The notes under the pieces are model-generated. The model was given only the letters and a program-made list of their open reading frames with translations, was not told the DNA's origin and ran no database searches. The position numbers were made by a program, and so were the translations under genes. A stretch of DNA of 19,145 nucleotides from the NCBI GenBank assembly GCA_021829515.1, contig JAKBPM010000019.1:1-19145 (forward strand), read 5' to 3'. This DNA is from Nitrospirota bacterium. GTDB taxonomy: Bacteria > Nitrospirota_A > Leptospirillia > Leptospirillales > Leptospirillaceae. The first letter of the stretch is position 1. Each line of letters opens with the position of its first letter. This document shows positions 8,538 through 15,386 of this stretch, in pieces.

Positions 8538-9025
8538 CAAGGGTGGGATTCCTGGCTGATGGTGAGGGAAACCGGCTGTCCATCCACAACTCCATCCGAT
8601 GGGGTTCCGGATGTATAGAGCGTTGAAGGAGAATCTTGCTGATTCCCAGAGAGTTTCAGTCGGGCCTGGATCTTCACATTGCCGGCGAGCTTGATACCCG
8701 ACAGGCGAACATTATCCTGATCGATGGAAAATGTGAGTGGAAAGACGGGGTGAGGATAAATGGATATGGCTACTGGAAGGTAGGCGGGAGATGTGCTTCC
8801 TTTCATAAACACAACGATCGAAAGATCTCCATGAAGCATCCACAAGGGAACATTGGGTGCGATATTGACTGTGCCCTTGAGTTGGGGAACGTCCTTGGAC
8901 TGGGGAGTGCAAGAAGCTGTTAAGGATAAAATCAACAGAATCCATCCAAATAGCGGGAAAAAGAAATTCCAGGGATAAGCGGTAAATGTTTTTGATTCTT
9001 TGGTCTGGATGGTCTTCAAAATCAT
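8537..9025 (-). CDS. Putative lipoprotein with CcmI/CycH C-terminal-like domain
   Basis: The frame is open up to 9487, but protein-like sequence begins at the ATG at 9025, giving 162 aa. A basic N-terminus and a hydrophobic stretch at about 20-37 end in LTASC. Cys39 is a probable lipidation site, although the lipobox is imperfect (Leu at -4). The mature part (about 50-158) follows the pattern of the Ig-like C-terminal domain of the cytochrome c maturation factor CcmI/CycH: GTVNIAPNVP, a hydrophobic strand near GDLSIVVFM, YLPVAISIY, FPLTFSIDQ, and KLAGNVKIQARLKLSG. In CcmI that domain binds apocytochrome c in the periplasm. Here it would be a stand-alone lipid-anchored version lacking the usual membrane and TPR parts. 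An AGGGA about eight bases before the ATG supports the start. It is the first gene of the minus-strand unit and overlaps folB. The family match is from memory and moderately sure. Confidence 0.72.
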   Translation of the reverse strand: MILKTIQTKESKTFTAYPWNFFFPLFGWILLILSLTASCTPQSKDVPQLKGTVNIAPNVPLWMLHGDLSIVVFMKGSTSPAYLPVAISIYPHPVFPLTFSIDQDNVRLSGIKLAGNVKIQARLKLSGNQQDSPSTLYTSGTPSDGVVDGQPVSLTISQESHP

Positions 9026-9380
9026 CGATCCGGTCCCTTCATGGAAGATGGGGTATTCGTTCTGGTAAAAAACAGACAAAACAACATGGATGGAGACCAT
9101 TGAGCGGGTGCTCATCATAAAATTGTCTGCCAATTCTGGCATTGTATTACAGGAAGATCGGTAACGCCAAACAATCCTGTCAGAGGATGTTGAGAAAAAT
9201 GCCATTGAAGCCGAGCAAGCGGTTTTTGTGGAGACTGGTGCGAAAAGATGGGAAAGGTTGCAAAAGGAAAGCTCTAGGATGTACGATTGGAGACCTTTGG
9301 GTGAAAGCTCAAACGGGGAAAGTGGTATCGATTTGCGTGAGAAGTGTCTAAAATGTAATTGTGTAAGCGTTTTTTTGGAT

Positions 9381-9415
9381 ATCATTCGCACGCTGGCCAA
9401 GCCAGAGTGCATGAT
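9381..9415. promoter_or_regulatory. Imperfect hairpin upstream of the ferredoxin gene
   Basis: Positions 9381-9397 can pair with 9401-9415 around a CAA loop: 14 base pairs with one G/A mismatch and a two-base bulge (9386-9387). The T-run precedes the stem rather than following it, and no T-run exists on the other side. A simple terminator in either direction is therefore unlikely. It lies 102 bp upstream of the ferredoxin start and could be an operator-like palindrome or part of a leader RNA. Confidence 0.45.
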
Positions 9416-9500
9416 GTGGTGCATGCGGTCCTGTCCACCTTTATGGCAGTGAAAATTCGCTATTGCATGGTCTGTAACCCTGAACATTGTTCATATCGTC

Positions 9501-9507
9501 AAGGAGG
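9501..9507 (+). promoter_or_regulatory. Strong Shine-Dalgarno deciding the ferredoxin start
   Basis: AAGGAGG lies nine bases before the ATG at 9517. This overrides the in-frame ATG at 9487, which would add ten unrelated residues. Confidence 0.85.
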
Positions 9508-9516
9508 ATTCTGGTT

Positions 9517-9771
9517 ATGTCTTTAAAAATTGAAGACAACTGTATTTCTTGTGGTGCATGTATTCCCGAGTGTCCAAATGATGCTATCAGTGAAGGGGAT
9601 CCGGTATACATCATCGACCCTGAGCTTTGCACTGAGTGTGTGGGTTTCCATGAGGACCCCCAGTGCGCGGCCGTTTGTCCCATTGATGAGTGCTGTATCC
9701 TGGATCCTGAATACACAGAGACACAGGAAGAGCTTCTTGCAAAGAAAGATCGGATTCATCCGAACGGCTGA
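9517..9771 (+). CDS. 2[4Fe-4S] ferredoxin, Alvin/YfhL type
   Basis: Small electron-transfer protein of 84 aa. The first motif is CISCGACIPECP (Cys9, 12, 15, 19). The second is CTEC followed by eight residues and CAAVCP (Cys38, 41, 50, 54). This CX2C-X8-CX3C second motif with its loop insertion is the hallmark of Allochromatium-type ferredoxins such as YfhL, which have very low potentials. An extra Cys pair (59-60) and a charged C-terminal tail follow, also usual for this type. By family rule, one cluster uses Cys9/12/15/54 and the other Cys38/41/50/19. The start is ATG 9517 with a near-perfect Shine-Dalgarno. It is followed after 66 bp by a radical SAM gene on the same strand, so it is a plausible electron donor for that enzyme (inference). 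Confidence 0.95.
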   Translation: MSLKIEDNCISCGACIPECPNDAISEGDPVYIIDPELCTECVGFHEDPQCAAVCPIDECCILDPEYTETQEELLAKKDRIHPNG

Positions 9772-9837
9772 TTCTTTTCTCCCTATAGGGGGAGTCGTTG
9801 CAGTCCGATCCTAACTAAAGGGAGAGGAGTTCGTAAC

Positions 9838-11742
9838 GTGAAAAAAAAGTTCGTTCTTGTTGAGCCAAAGTCATCGCATCTCCACGTCTATAGTCAGTTT
9901 TCCATTCCGAGGCTTGGGGTTATTTTGTTGGGAACCATGCTCAGGGATATAGGGTGGGATGTAAAAGTTTTTATCGAAGACATTGCCCCAATCGACATGG
10001 CGGAGGTTTTCTCCGCCGATGTCGTCGGCATCTCTCTCCTGACATCCACGGCTCCCCAGTCCTACAGACTGGCGGATGCTGTCAGAAGTTCCGGGATTCC
10101 GGTTGTATTGGGTGGAACACATGTAACCTTCCTACCTGACGAGGCGCTGGATCATGCGGATTTCGTTATCAGGGGAGAAGGCGAAGAATCGTTGTTTGAG
10201 CTGATTCGGGCAATGAATTGGGGACCATGGAGGTCGAATTCGGCTTCTGATGGGGACAAAGGTGTCATTGCCCTTTCAGATATTTCAGGATTGTCTTACT
10301 GGAAAAAGGGGCTGAAGGAGCATAATCCTGACCGGCCTCTGAAAGAGGATCTTGATTCCAACCCCATTCCGGATTATGGGTTGGTGCACGGGTGGAAAAA
10401 TGGAGGACTGATCTCCATTGCGACATCCCGGGGATGTCCTTTTACCTGTTCTTTTTGCTCGGTCCCGGGGATGTACGGCCATGGGATGCGAATGCACTCG
10501 ATTGATCGGGTGATTGAAGAGATCCGTGTGAATAATCCGAAATACATCTTCTTCGCGGATGATCTTTTTACGGCCAATCGGAAGCGGACAAAGGATCTTT
10601 TGCGAAGGATGATTGCCGAGGGGTTGACCCCGCAGTGGGGTGCTCAGGTTCGTATTGAGACGGCGTTTGATCCTGAGCTTCTGGAGCTGTTCAAGGAAAG
10701 CAACTGTTTCAATGTGTTTGTCGGTTTTGAGTCGATCAATCCCAAAACGCTTGATCTTTTCAATAAGCGACAGACATATGAAAAGATTGTGTCCTCGATC
10801 CAGAAATTCAAGGAAGCAGGCATTCGTATCCACGGGATGTTTGTCGTCGGTTCGGATTTCGATGATCGTGAAACGATTATGGAAACAGCCCGTTTTGCCG
10901 AAAAGTGGGGGATGGAATCGATTCAGTTGATGATTCTGACCCCTTTGCCGGGTTCGCCGGATTATGACCGGCTTTATGCAACCGGTGCCCGAGAGCTTCT
11001 GACAAAAGACTGGAGCTTGTATGACGGTCACCATGTTGTTTATCGTCCGAGAAACATGACCGCGTACGAATTGAATAAATCCGCAATTGACGGAATGGTT
11101 AGCTTTTACTCATGGAAGACCATTTTTCGTTCGTTGATGCGGATGGATATTTCTTCCGTGATTATTCAGTATGGGGCCAATCGCCTTCTCAGCCGCTGGA
11201 AGGCAGAGAACCGATACTGGCTTAATGGGCTGAGAAATGATCTCTATCAGAAGTCCCGGGAGATTCAGAAAGCTTCTGGAGGGAGCCTTAAATACTCTGT
11301 CGCCGTTCCAAGATTCCTTCTGGAGACGGATTATGGCCGGCAGATCTACAACGTTCTTTCCGAATTGGGAATGAAGATCATTCCGTTCGGAGATCTCTCT
11401 GACTCGGGCCCTTCCCGCTTCGAATGGTTGAAAGGGAAGGTGGACTGTGTGATCATGCCCGTCATGGAAAAAGCCCGTCAGGGGGAAGAGGTTTTTTTTG
11501 AACGCATTCAGGGACTCAGGAAGTCCTTGACAGATCAGGGTTTGAATCTGCCAACCCTGATCCAGTTATTCCTGGATCGTCAGGACGGATCGTTTTACTC
11601 GTCCATCGCCCAGATCGGGGTTCTTGCCAGCAAGGATCTTGATCGGGTCCATAAAGCCATGCGTGGCATGTTGCCAATGTTGTCTGCTGAAGCGATATCG
11701 CTTCAGACAATGGAGGCCAAACCGGTAATTATCCGGTCCTAG
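9838..11742 (+). CDS. B12-binding domain radical SAM protein with extra C-terminal domain
   Basis: Predicted cobalamin-dependent radical SAM enzyme of 634 aa; the substrate is unknown. Residues about 1-130 resemble a B12-binding fold of the BchE/HpnJ type, with VGISLLTSTA near 63-72 and LGGTHVTFLPDEAL at 91-104. The classic DxHxxG motif is absent, as in many members of this group. The radical SAM core starts with the cluster motif CPFTCSFC (Cys200, 204, 207). It continues through FADDLF at 239-244, FVGFES at 294-299 and GMFVVG at 333-338. Residues about 480-634 form a further alpha/beta-looking domain I cannot name. GTG at 9838 is supported by GAGGAG at 9824-9829. The upstream ferredoxin may supply electrons. 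rplM starts 28 bp downstream with no terminator between, so co-transcription is possible. Methyltransferase and oxidative-cyclase chemistry both remain open. Confidence 0.9.
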   Translation: MKKKFVLVEPKSSHLHVYSQFSIPRLGVILLGTMLRDIGWDVKVFIEDIAPIDMAEVFSADVVGISLLTSTAPQSYRLADAVRSSGIPVVLGGTHVTFLPDEALDHADFVIRGEGEESLFELIRAMNWGPWRSNSASDGDKGVIALSDISGLSYWKKGLKEHNPDRPLKEDLDSNPIPDYGLVHGWKNGGLISIATSRGCPFTCSFCSVPGMYGHGMRMHSIDRVIEEIRVNNPKYIFFADDLFTANRKRTKDLLRRMIAEGLTPQWGAQVRIETAFDPELLELFKESNCFNVFVGFESINPKTLDLFNKRQTYEKIVSSIQKFKEAGIRIHGMFVVGSDFDDRETIMETARFAEKWGMESIQLMILTPLPGSPDYDRLYATGARELLTKDWSLYDGHHVVYRPRNMTAYELNKSAIDGMVSFYSWKTIFRSLMRMDISSVIIQYGANRLLSRWKAENRYWLNGLRNDLYQKSREIQKASGGSLKYSVAVPRFLLETDYGRQIYNVLSELGMKIIPFGDLSDSGPSRFEWLKGKVDCVIMPVMEKARQGEEVFFERIQGLRKSLTDQGLNLPTLIQLFLDRQDGSFYSSIAQIGVLASKDLDRVHKAMRGMLPMLSAEAISLQTMEAKPVIIRS

Positions 11743-11751
11743 GGGGCCGGA
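11732..11751 (+). promoter_or_regulatory. Short hairpin at the radical SAM stop, just before the rplM ribosome binding site
   Basis: TCCGG at 11732-11736 can pair with CCGGA at 11747-11751, with possible CC/GG pairs inside. It encloses the stop codon and ends two bases before the rplM AGGAGGT (11754-11760). It could modulate rplM translation; the stem is short, so confidence is low. Confidence 0.3.
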
Positions 11752-11770
11752 ACAGGAGGTTTTTAAAGCC

Positions 11771-12217
11771 GTGATTCAGAAGACAACGCGGATCGCCGAT
11801 CCTGAAGAGGTCGGCCAGAAGAAATGGTATCTTCTTGATGCAACAGGAAAGACTGTTGGAAAGTTGAGTGTTGAAGCCGCTCGCATACTTCGGGGCAAGG
11901 GGAAGGTCTGCTATACGCCCCATCAGGATCTTGGTGATTATGTGGTAGTTGTGAACGCCTCCAAGATTGCTCTGACGGGACAAAAATGGGCAGATAAAAT
12001 GTATTACCGTCACAGCGGTTACCCTGGAGGTTTCAGGGAGACCACTGCCGGTGAGATGAGGGAAAGAAAGCCCGAGTATATCCTCAGCCATGCTGTAAAA
12101 GGCATGCTTCCCAAAAACAAGCTGGCCAAGATCTATATGACCAGACTTCGGATTTTCCCAGGACCTGAGCATCAACATGCGGCCCAGTCACCTGTAACAG
12201 TCCAGACAGGAGTTTAG
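11771..12217 (+). CDS. rplM: 50S ribosomal protein L13
   Basis: Large-subunit ribosomal protein that acts early in 50S assembly. The 148 residues carry the family pattern: [21 protein letters not shown] near the N-terminus, [16 protein letters not shown] in the middle, [11 protein letters not shown], then MLPKNKL and a C-terminal HQHAAQ-like stretch. The start is GTG at 11771, ten bases after a strong AGGAGGT. The N-terminus is slightly longer than in many L13 proteins (about 12 extra residues), but no closer start with a ribosome binding site is present. rpsI follows with one base between stop and start, the near-universal rplM-rpsI pair. Confidence 0.96.
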   Translation: MIQKTTRIADPEEVGQKKWYLLDATGKTVGKLSVEAARILRGKGKVCYTPHQDLGDYVVVVNASKIALTGQKWADKMYYRHSGYPGGFRETTAGEMRERKPEYILSHAVKGMLPKNKLAKIYMTRLRIFPGPEHQHAAQSPVTVQTGV

Positions 12218-12218
12218 T

Positions 12219-12650
12219 ATGGAGAGGGAACACAAGGAACGAGAGAGCAAGGACCAGATGGATGAAGGTCGGGGAAATGCCACTGGCAAAAGAAAGTGTG
12301 CTATTGCAAGGGTTAGGATCCAGGCGGGTTCAGGCAATATCTTGATCAATGACAGACCGCTGGAAGAATATTTTCCGCGTCTTCTTTGGTCGAGCCAGGT
12401 CAAGGCTCCCCTTGAGATTACCCAGATGGGTGGGAAGCTTGATATTTTTGCCCGTGTCAGCGGTGGTGGCTTGACCGGTCAGGCCGAAGCCCTTCGGCAT
12501 GGTATTTCCAGAGCCCTTCTTGAAATCAATCCGGAACTCAGGGAAGCACTTAAAAAGGAAGGCTTCCTGACCCGTGATGCCCGTATCAAGGAGCGAAAGA
12601 AATACGGACAAAAGGGTGCCAGGAAACGCTTCCAGTTTTCCAAGAGATAG
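12219..12650 (+). CDS. rpsI: 30S ribosomal protein S9
   Basis: Small-subunit head protein whose C-terminal tail reaches the P-site tRNA. The 143 residues include [12 protein letters not shown] near 23-34, [32 protein letters not shown], and the invariant terminal FQFSKR. A charged N-terminal extension of about 20 residues precedes the conserved part. ATG at 12219 has AGGAG six bases upstream (12208-12212) and follows the rplM stop by one base. A rho-independent terminator lies about 40 bp after the stop. Confidence 0.97.
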   Translation: MEREHKERESKDQMDEGRGNATGKRKCAIARVRIQAGSGNILINDRPLEEYFPRLLWSSQVKAPLEITQMGGKLDIFARVSGGGLTGQAEALRHGISRALLEINPELREALKKEGFLTRDARIKERKKYGQKGARKRFQFSKR

Positions 12651-12687
12651 TCACTGTTCCAAAGAACGTATTCTCTTGTGGTTGTAC

Positions 12688-12720
12688 AAAAGGGGAGGTG
12701 AAAGCCTCCCTTTTTTTTTT
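12688..12720 (+). terminator. Rho-independent terminator after rpsI
   Basis: GGGAGG at 12693-12698 pairs with CCTCCC at 12705-12710 around a six-base loop, followed by ten T (12711-12720). Upstream A residues extend the stem against the T-run. It ends only 16 bp before the argC start. Confidence 0.9.
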
Positions 12721-12736
12721 GCTGAATGAGGGGGAG

Positions 12737-13768
12737 ATGTCCAATAAGGTCAAAGTGGGTATCGCTGGAGCATCGGGTTATGGTGGAGGGGAGTTGATCC
12801 ACCTTCTTCTGAATCATCCGAAAGTTGAGATTGAAAGGCTAAGTGCCGAGTCAAATGCAGGTGAACGCTTGTCTTCATTGTTTCCCAATTTGCCGGATAT
12901 CGGAATCTTGGAAAAAACCTCCTCCGTATCCTTATGGAATGATCTGGATATCCTTTTTACGGCGCTTCCGGCAGGAATGTCGTCCCGGATTGTGGCCACC
13001 CTCCCAAAGCCTCATCCTGTCGTGATTGATCTTGGTCCGGATTATCGTTTTGCGAAAGCAGACGATTTCAGCAATGTCTACCATATGGAGCATGGAGCCC
13101 CGGAAACCCTTCCATCTTCGACTTATGGTCTTGTGGAATGGAATAGGGAAACGATTTCAAAGGCCCGTTATATCGGCAGTCCGGGATGTTTTCCAACGGG
13201 AGCCCTTCTCGGATTCCTTCCGTTTCTTCATGCCGGGTTTCTGGATAAGGGGCCTGTGATTGTCGATGGAAAATCGGGTGTATCCGGTGCGGGGAGAGCT
13301 TTGACTCAAGATACGCATTACCCGGAAATTGCCGAGGGGATGAAGGCTTATAAGCCAATGGTCCATCGCCATGTCCCAGAAATGGAAAATGCAATGAATC
13401 TATTCTCTGGCGAAACAGGAGAAGTCATTTTTGTTCCCCATCTGATTCCCATCAACAGGGGGCTGATATCAACGATTTACCTTCCGGTTTCGGATGATGT
13501 GACACCCGGGATGATTGAATCCCTTCTCTTGAAGTACCAGGAAGACAATCCATTTGTCAGGATTGTGAATAGTCCTCCCAGCTCAGCTCATGTTCGCGGC
13601 ACCAATCGGATTGATATTCATGCAGTTAGAAGCAAGAAGGCTGTCGTTGTCATGACGGCCATAGACAATCTGATTAAGGGGGCGGCCGGTCAGGCCATTC
13701 AATCGATGAATCTTGTTCTGGGGGAGGATGAGATGACGGGATTGCCGCTCTGGGGAGCTTTTCCTTAA
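12737..13768 (+). CDS. argC: N-acetyl-gamma-glutamyl-phosphate reductase
   Basis: Third step of arginine biosynthesis: NADPH-dependent reduction of N-acetylglutamyl phosphate to the semialdehyde. The 343 residues begin with the dinucleotide fold GIAGASGYGGGEL (8-20). The catalytic cysteine is Cys151 in GSPGCFPTGALL, with HRHVPEME near 211-218 and the C-terminal GLPLWGAFP also typical. The frame is open upstream to a GTG at 12698, but that start would lie inside the terminator hairpin. ATG 12737 has GAGGG a few bases ahead and gives the normal family N-terminus. argJ follows after 17 bp. No promoter could be identified between the terminator and the start, so expression may depend on read-through or on a promoter further upstream. 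Confidence 0.96.
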   Translation: MSNKVKVGIAGASGYGGGELIHLLLNHPKVEIERLSAESNAGERLSSLFPNLPDIGILEKTSSVSLWNDLDILFTALPAGMSSRIVATLPKPHPVVIDLGPDYRFAKADDFSNVYHMEHGAPETLPSSTYGLVEWNRETISKARYIGSPGCFPTGALLGFLPFLHAGFLDKGPVIVDGKSGVSGAGRALTQDTHYPEIAEGMKAYKPMVHRHVPEMENAMNLFSGETGEVIFVPHLIPINRGLISTIYLPVSDDVTPGMIESLLLKYQEDNPFVRIVNSPPSSAHVRGTNRIDIHAVRSKKAVVVMTAIDNLIKGAAGQAIQSMNLVLGEDEMTGLPLWGAFP

Positions 13769-13785
13769 AAATATGGAGAAAACGA

Positions 13786-15000
13786 ATGGTGAAAAAGGAT
13801 CGTGGTGGTGTGACCTTCCCTGAAGGTTTTAAGGCTGCAGGGATTCATGCCGGTATCAAGAAAAAGGGAGCATTGGATCTGGGGCTCTTGGTTTCTGAAA
13901 AAGAAGCTTTGATTGTGGGAATGTTTACTGTCAATAAAATGAAGGCAGCTCCTGTCCAGATTTCCCAGAGAAGAGTTCGAAGGGGAATCGGGATGGCCAT
14001 TATTGTCAACAGTGGAAATGCAAATGCCTGTACCGGCGAGCAAGGAATGGCGGACGCCATGCTATTGACGGAAAAAGTGGGGCATTATATTGGTTGTTCT
14101 GCTCAAAAGGTCCTGCCTGCATCCACTGGAGTCATTGGCAGAAACTTGCCGATGACTTCCATTCTGAATGCCCTTCCTGCGTTGTCAGAAAAGATTTCTC
14201 CAAAAGGATATGTTGATTTTTCAAAAGCGATCATGACAACCGATACTTATCCCAAATCGAGCCAGAAGGAGGTTCTGATAGGCGGAAAGATCGTGAGAAT
14301 TGGAGGATCGGCAAAAGGTGTGGGGATGATCCATCCGAATATGGCTACAATGCTGGTTTTTATCACAACGGATGCGGTAATCGAAAAGGATGCGTTGAGA
14401 GCCTCCCTTCACCAGATTGTGGAAGAACAGTTTCACACGCTGTCTGTCGATGGTGACACCAGCACGAATGACAGTGTTTATCTGATGGCAAATCAGATGG
14501 CCGGAAATCCTGTTATAGGGAAAGGAACTGAATGGCATCGGGAATTTACCCAGGCATTGATGGAGGTCGCTTCCGAACTTCGAAATCTTCTGCTGAGGGA
14601 TGCTGAGGGTGCGACAAAATTTCTGCATCTGGTGATTCAGGGAGCCCGGTCAAAAAGCGATGCAAAAAAAATTGCTTCCACGATCGCCAAAAGTTTGTTG
14701 GTAAAGACCGCCTTTTATGGAGAAGATGTGAATTGGGGCCGAATCATGGCGGCTATAGGAAATGCAGGTGTTCCCGTTAGGACGGAAAAGATTTTGATCG
14801 CAGTGGGAGATGTTGCATTGGTGGAGCATGGTGTCGGCCTTGGTGTGGATCAGGAGGAAAAAGCCCTGGAAGTTTTGAAAAAATCCGATATTACCGTGAC
14901 AGTTCATCTCGGAATGGGACAGATGACAGCAGAGTATTGGACCACGGACCTGTCTTATGAATATGTAAGGATCAATGCTGGATACAAGGGCAGAACGTAG
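13786..15000 (+). CDS. argJ: Glutamate N-acetyltransferase (ArgJ)
   Basis: Transfers the acetyl group from N-acetylornithine to glutamate, recycling it in arginine synthesis; some members also use acetyl-CoA and so also perform the first step. The 404-residue precursor is normal length. The self-cleavage site lies in KGVGMIHPNMATML (177-190): cleavage before Thr188 would create the beta chain with an N-terminal threonine nucleophile. NSGNANACTG near 75-84 and EDVNWGRIMAAIGNAG near 313-328 are further signatures. The start is ATG 13786 with GGAG seven bases upstream. It forms a pair with argC; whether it is mono- or bifunctional cannot be told from sequence alone. No clear terminator follows. 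Confidence 0.97.
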   Translation: MVKKDRGGVTFPEGFKAAGIHAGIKKKGALDLGLLVSEKEALIVGMFTVNKMKAAPVQISQRRVRRGIGMAIIVNSGNANACTGEQGMADAMLLTEKVGHYIGCSAQKVLPASTGVIGRNLPMTSILNALPALSEKISPKGYVDFSKAIMTTDTYPKSSQKEVLIGGKIVRIGGSAKGVGMIHPNMATMLVFITTDAVIEKDALRASLHQIVEEQFHTLSVDGDTSTNDSVYLMANQMAGNPVIGKGTEWHREFTQALMEVASELRNLLLRDAEGATKFLHLVIQGARSKSDAKKIASTIAKSLLVKTAFYGEDVNWGRIMAAIGNAGVPVRTEKILIAVGDVALVEHGVGLGVDQEEKALEVLKKSDITVTVHLGMGQMTAEYWTTDLSYEYVRINAGYKGRT

Positions 15001-15139
15001 TATGCTCTTGCGTTCATTTGTTCGAAGAATCATTTAAGAAAGTTTACTTCTGAATAGTCCGTATATTGACTAATCAGGGATCGCTTGGTTAAGCTGGTTC
15101 TTTCCGGTATGAAACGGCTGAGTCTGTTTGATTTTTGAG

Positions 15140-15199
15140 CCTTGTTTGAATGACAATACAAGGATGCTTTGTTATCTCCCGGTAGCCGGGAGCAAAGCA
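15140..15199 (+). promoter_or_regulatory. Two adjacent hairpins in the putative rpsB leader
   Basis: First stem: 15140-15148 pairs with 15154-15163, nine pairs with one bulged T. Second stem: TGCTTTG 15165-15171 pairs with CAAAGCA 15193-15199, then CTCCCGG 15176-15182 pairs with CCGGGAG 15186-15192, giving 14 pairs with a four-base bulge and a three-base loop. No T-run follows, so this is not a simple terminator. Ribosomal protein S2 is known to repress its own mRNA in E. coli through the leader; a similar role here is inference. Confidence 0.5.
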
Positions 15200-15244
15200 A
15201 AACTGGGATGCAAAAATAAAATCGGTATTTCCAGAACCAGTGGG

Positions 15245-15283
15245 CGCCTCCTTTTCCGGATGTTCTGAAAAGGTATCCAGGCG
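15245..15283 (+). promoter_or_regulatory. Third hairpin in the putative rpsB leader
   Basis: CGCCT 15245-15249 pairs with AGGCG 15279-15283, and CCTTTTC 15250-15256 pairs with GAAAAGG 15267-15273, with five unpaired bases on the 3' side. It has 12 pairs in total and no following T-run. Confidence 0.42.
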
Positions 15284-15386
15284 GCTTTAATGGGGTCCTG
15301 TTGATCATTTATGTGCGGTGGCATCTCGGCACTTTGACAACGGGTATCGGTTCTGGCGAAAACCCCACCAATCAGAGGAGTTCAAA

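Larger units (their letters stand above)
9026..9516. other. Divergent intergenic region, 491 bp
   Basis: No convincing gene lies here. A minus-strand frame runs through as an extension of the lipoprotein frame, but its translation (rich in His, Ser and Met, with no domain pattern) looks non-coding. The region must hold the promoters for the minus-strand lipoprotein unit and for the plus-strand ferredoxin. I could not assign a clear -35/-10 pair for either. A T7 run is at 9370-9376, followed by a strong hairpin (listed separately). TGCATG occurs at 9408-9413, 9420-9425 and 9464-9469. Confidence 0.6.
15001..15386 (+). other. Structured intergenic/leader region upstream of rpsB, 386 bp
   Basis: No credible gene is present; a 92-codon minus-strand frame at 15030-15308 has no protein-family character. 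The region has at least three predicted hairpins (15140-15163, 15165-15199 and 15245-15283). A possible closing pair, GGTGG 15317-15321 with CCACC 15365-15369, lies close to the rpsB ribosome binding site. A weak promoter candidate is TTGAAT 15146-15151 with TGTTAT 15170-15175 (18-bp spacer). The region probably carries the rpsB promoter and a regulatory leader; the exact start of transcription is unknown. Confidence 0.6.

Noticed and set aside
9026..9487. N-terminal extension of the lipoprotein frame (154 extra residues)
   Set aside because: The extension precedes a clear signal peptide that begins at ATG 9025 with its own ribosome binding site, and its composition does not look like protein.
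9778..9793. CCCTATAGGG palindrome after the ferredoxin gene
   Set aside because: A short stem of about six pairs with no T-run; not enough to call a terminator or operator.
12698..12736. Upstream GTG start for argC
   Set aside because: It falls inside the rho-independent terminator; ATG 12737 gives the normal ArgC N-terminus.
15030..15308. 92-codon minus-strand frame upstream of rpsB
   Set aside because: It overlaps the hairpin-rich leader, has no family character and no convincing ribosome binding site or partner gene.
15334..15339. TTGACA as a -35 box before rpsB
   Set aside because: No -10-like hexamer at a suitable distance, and it would start transcription inside or just after the ribosome binding site.
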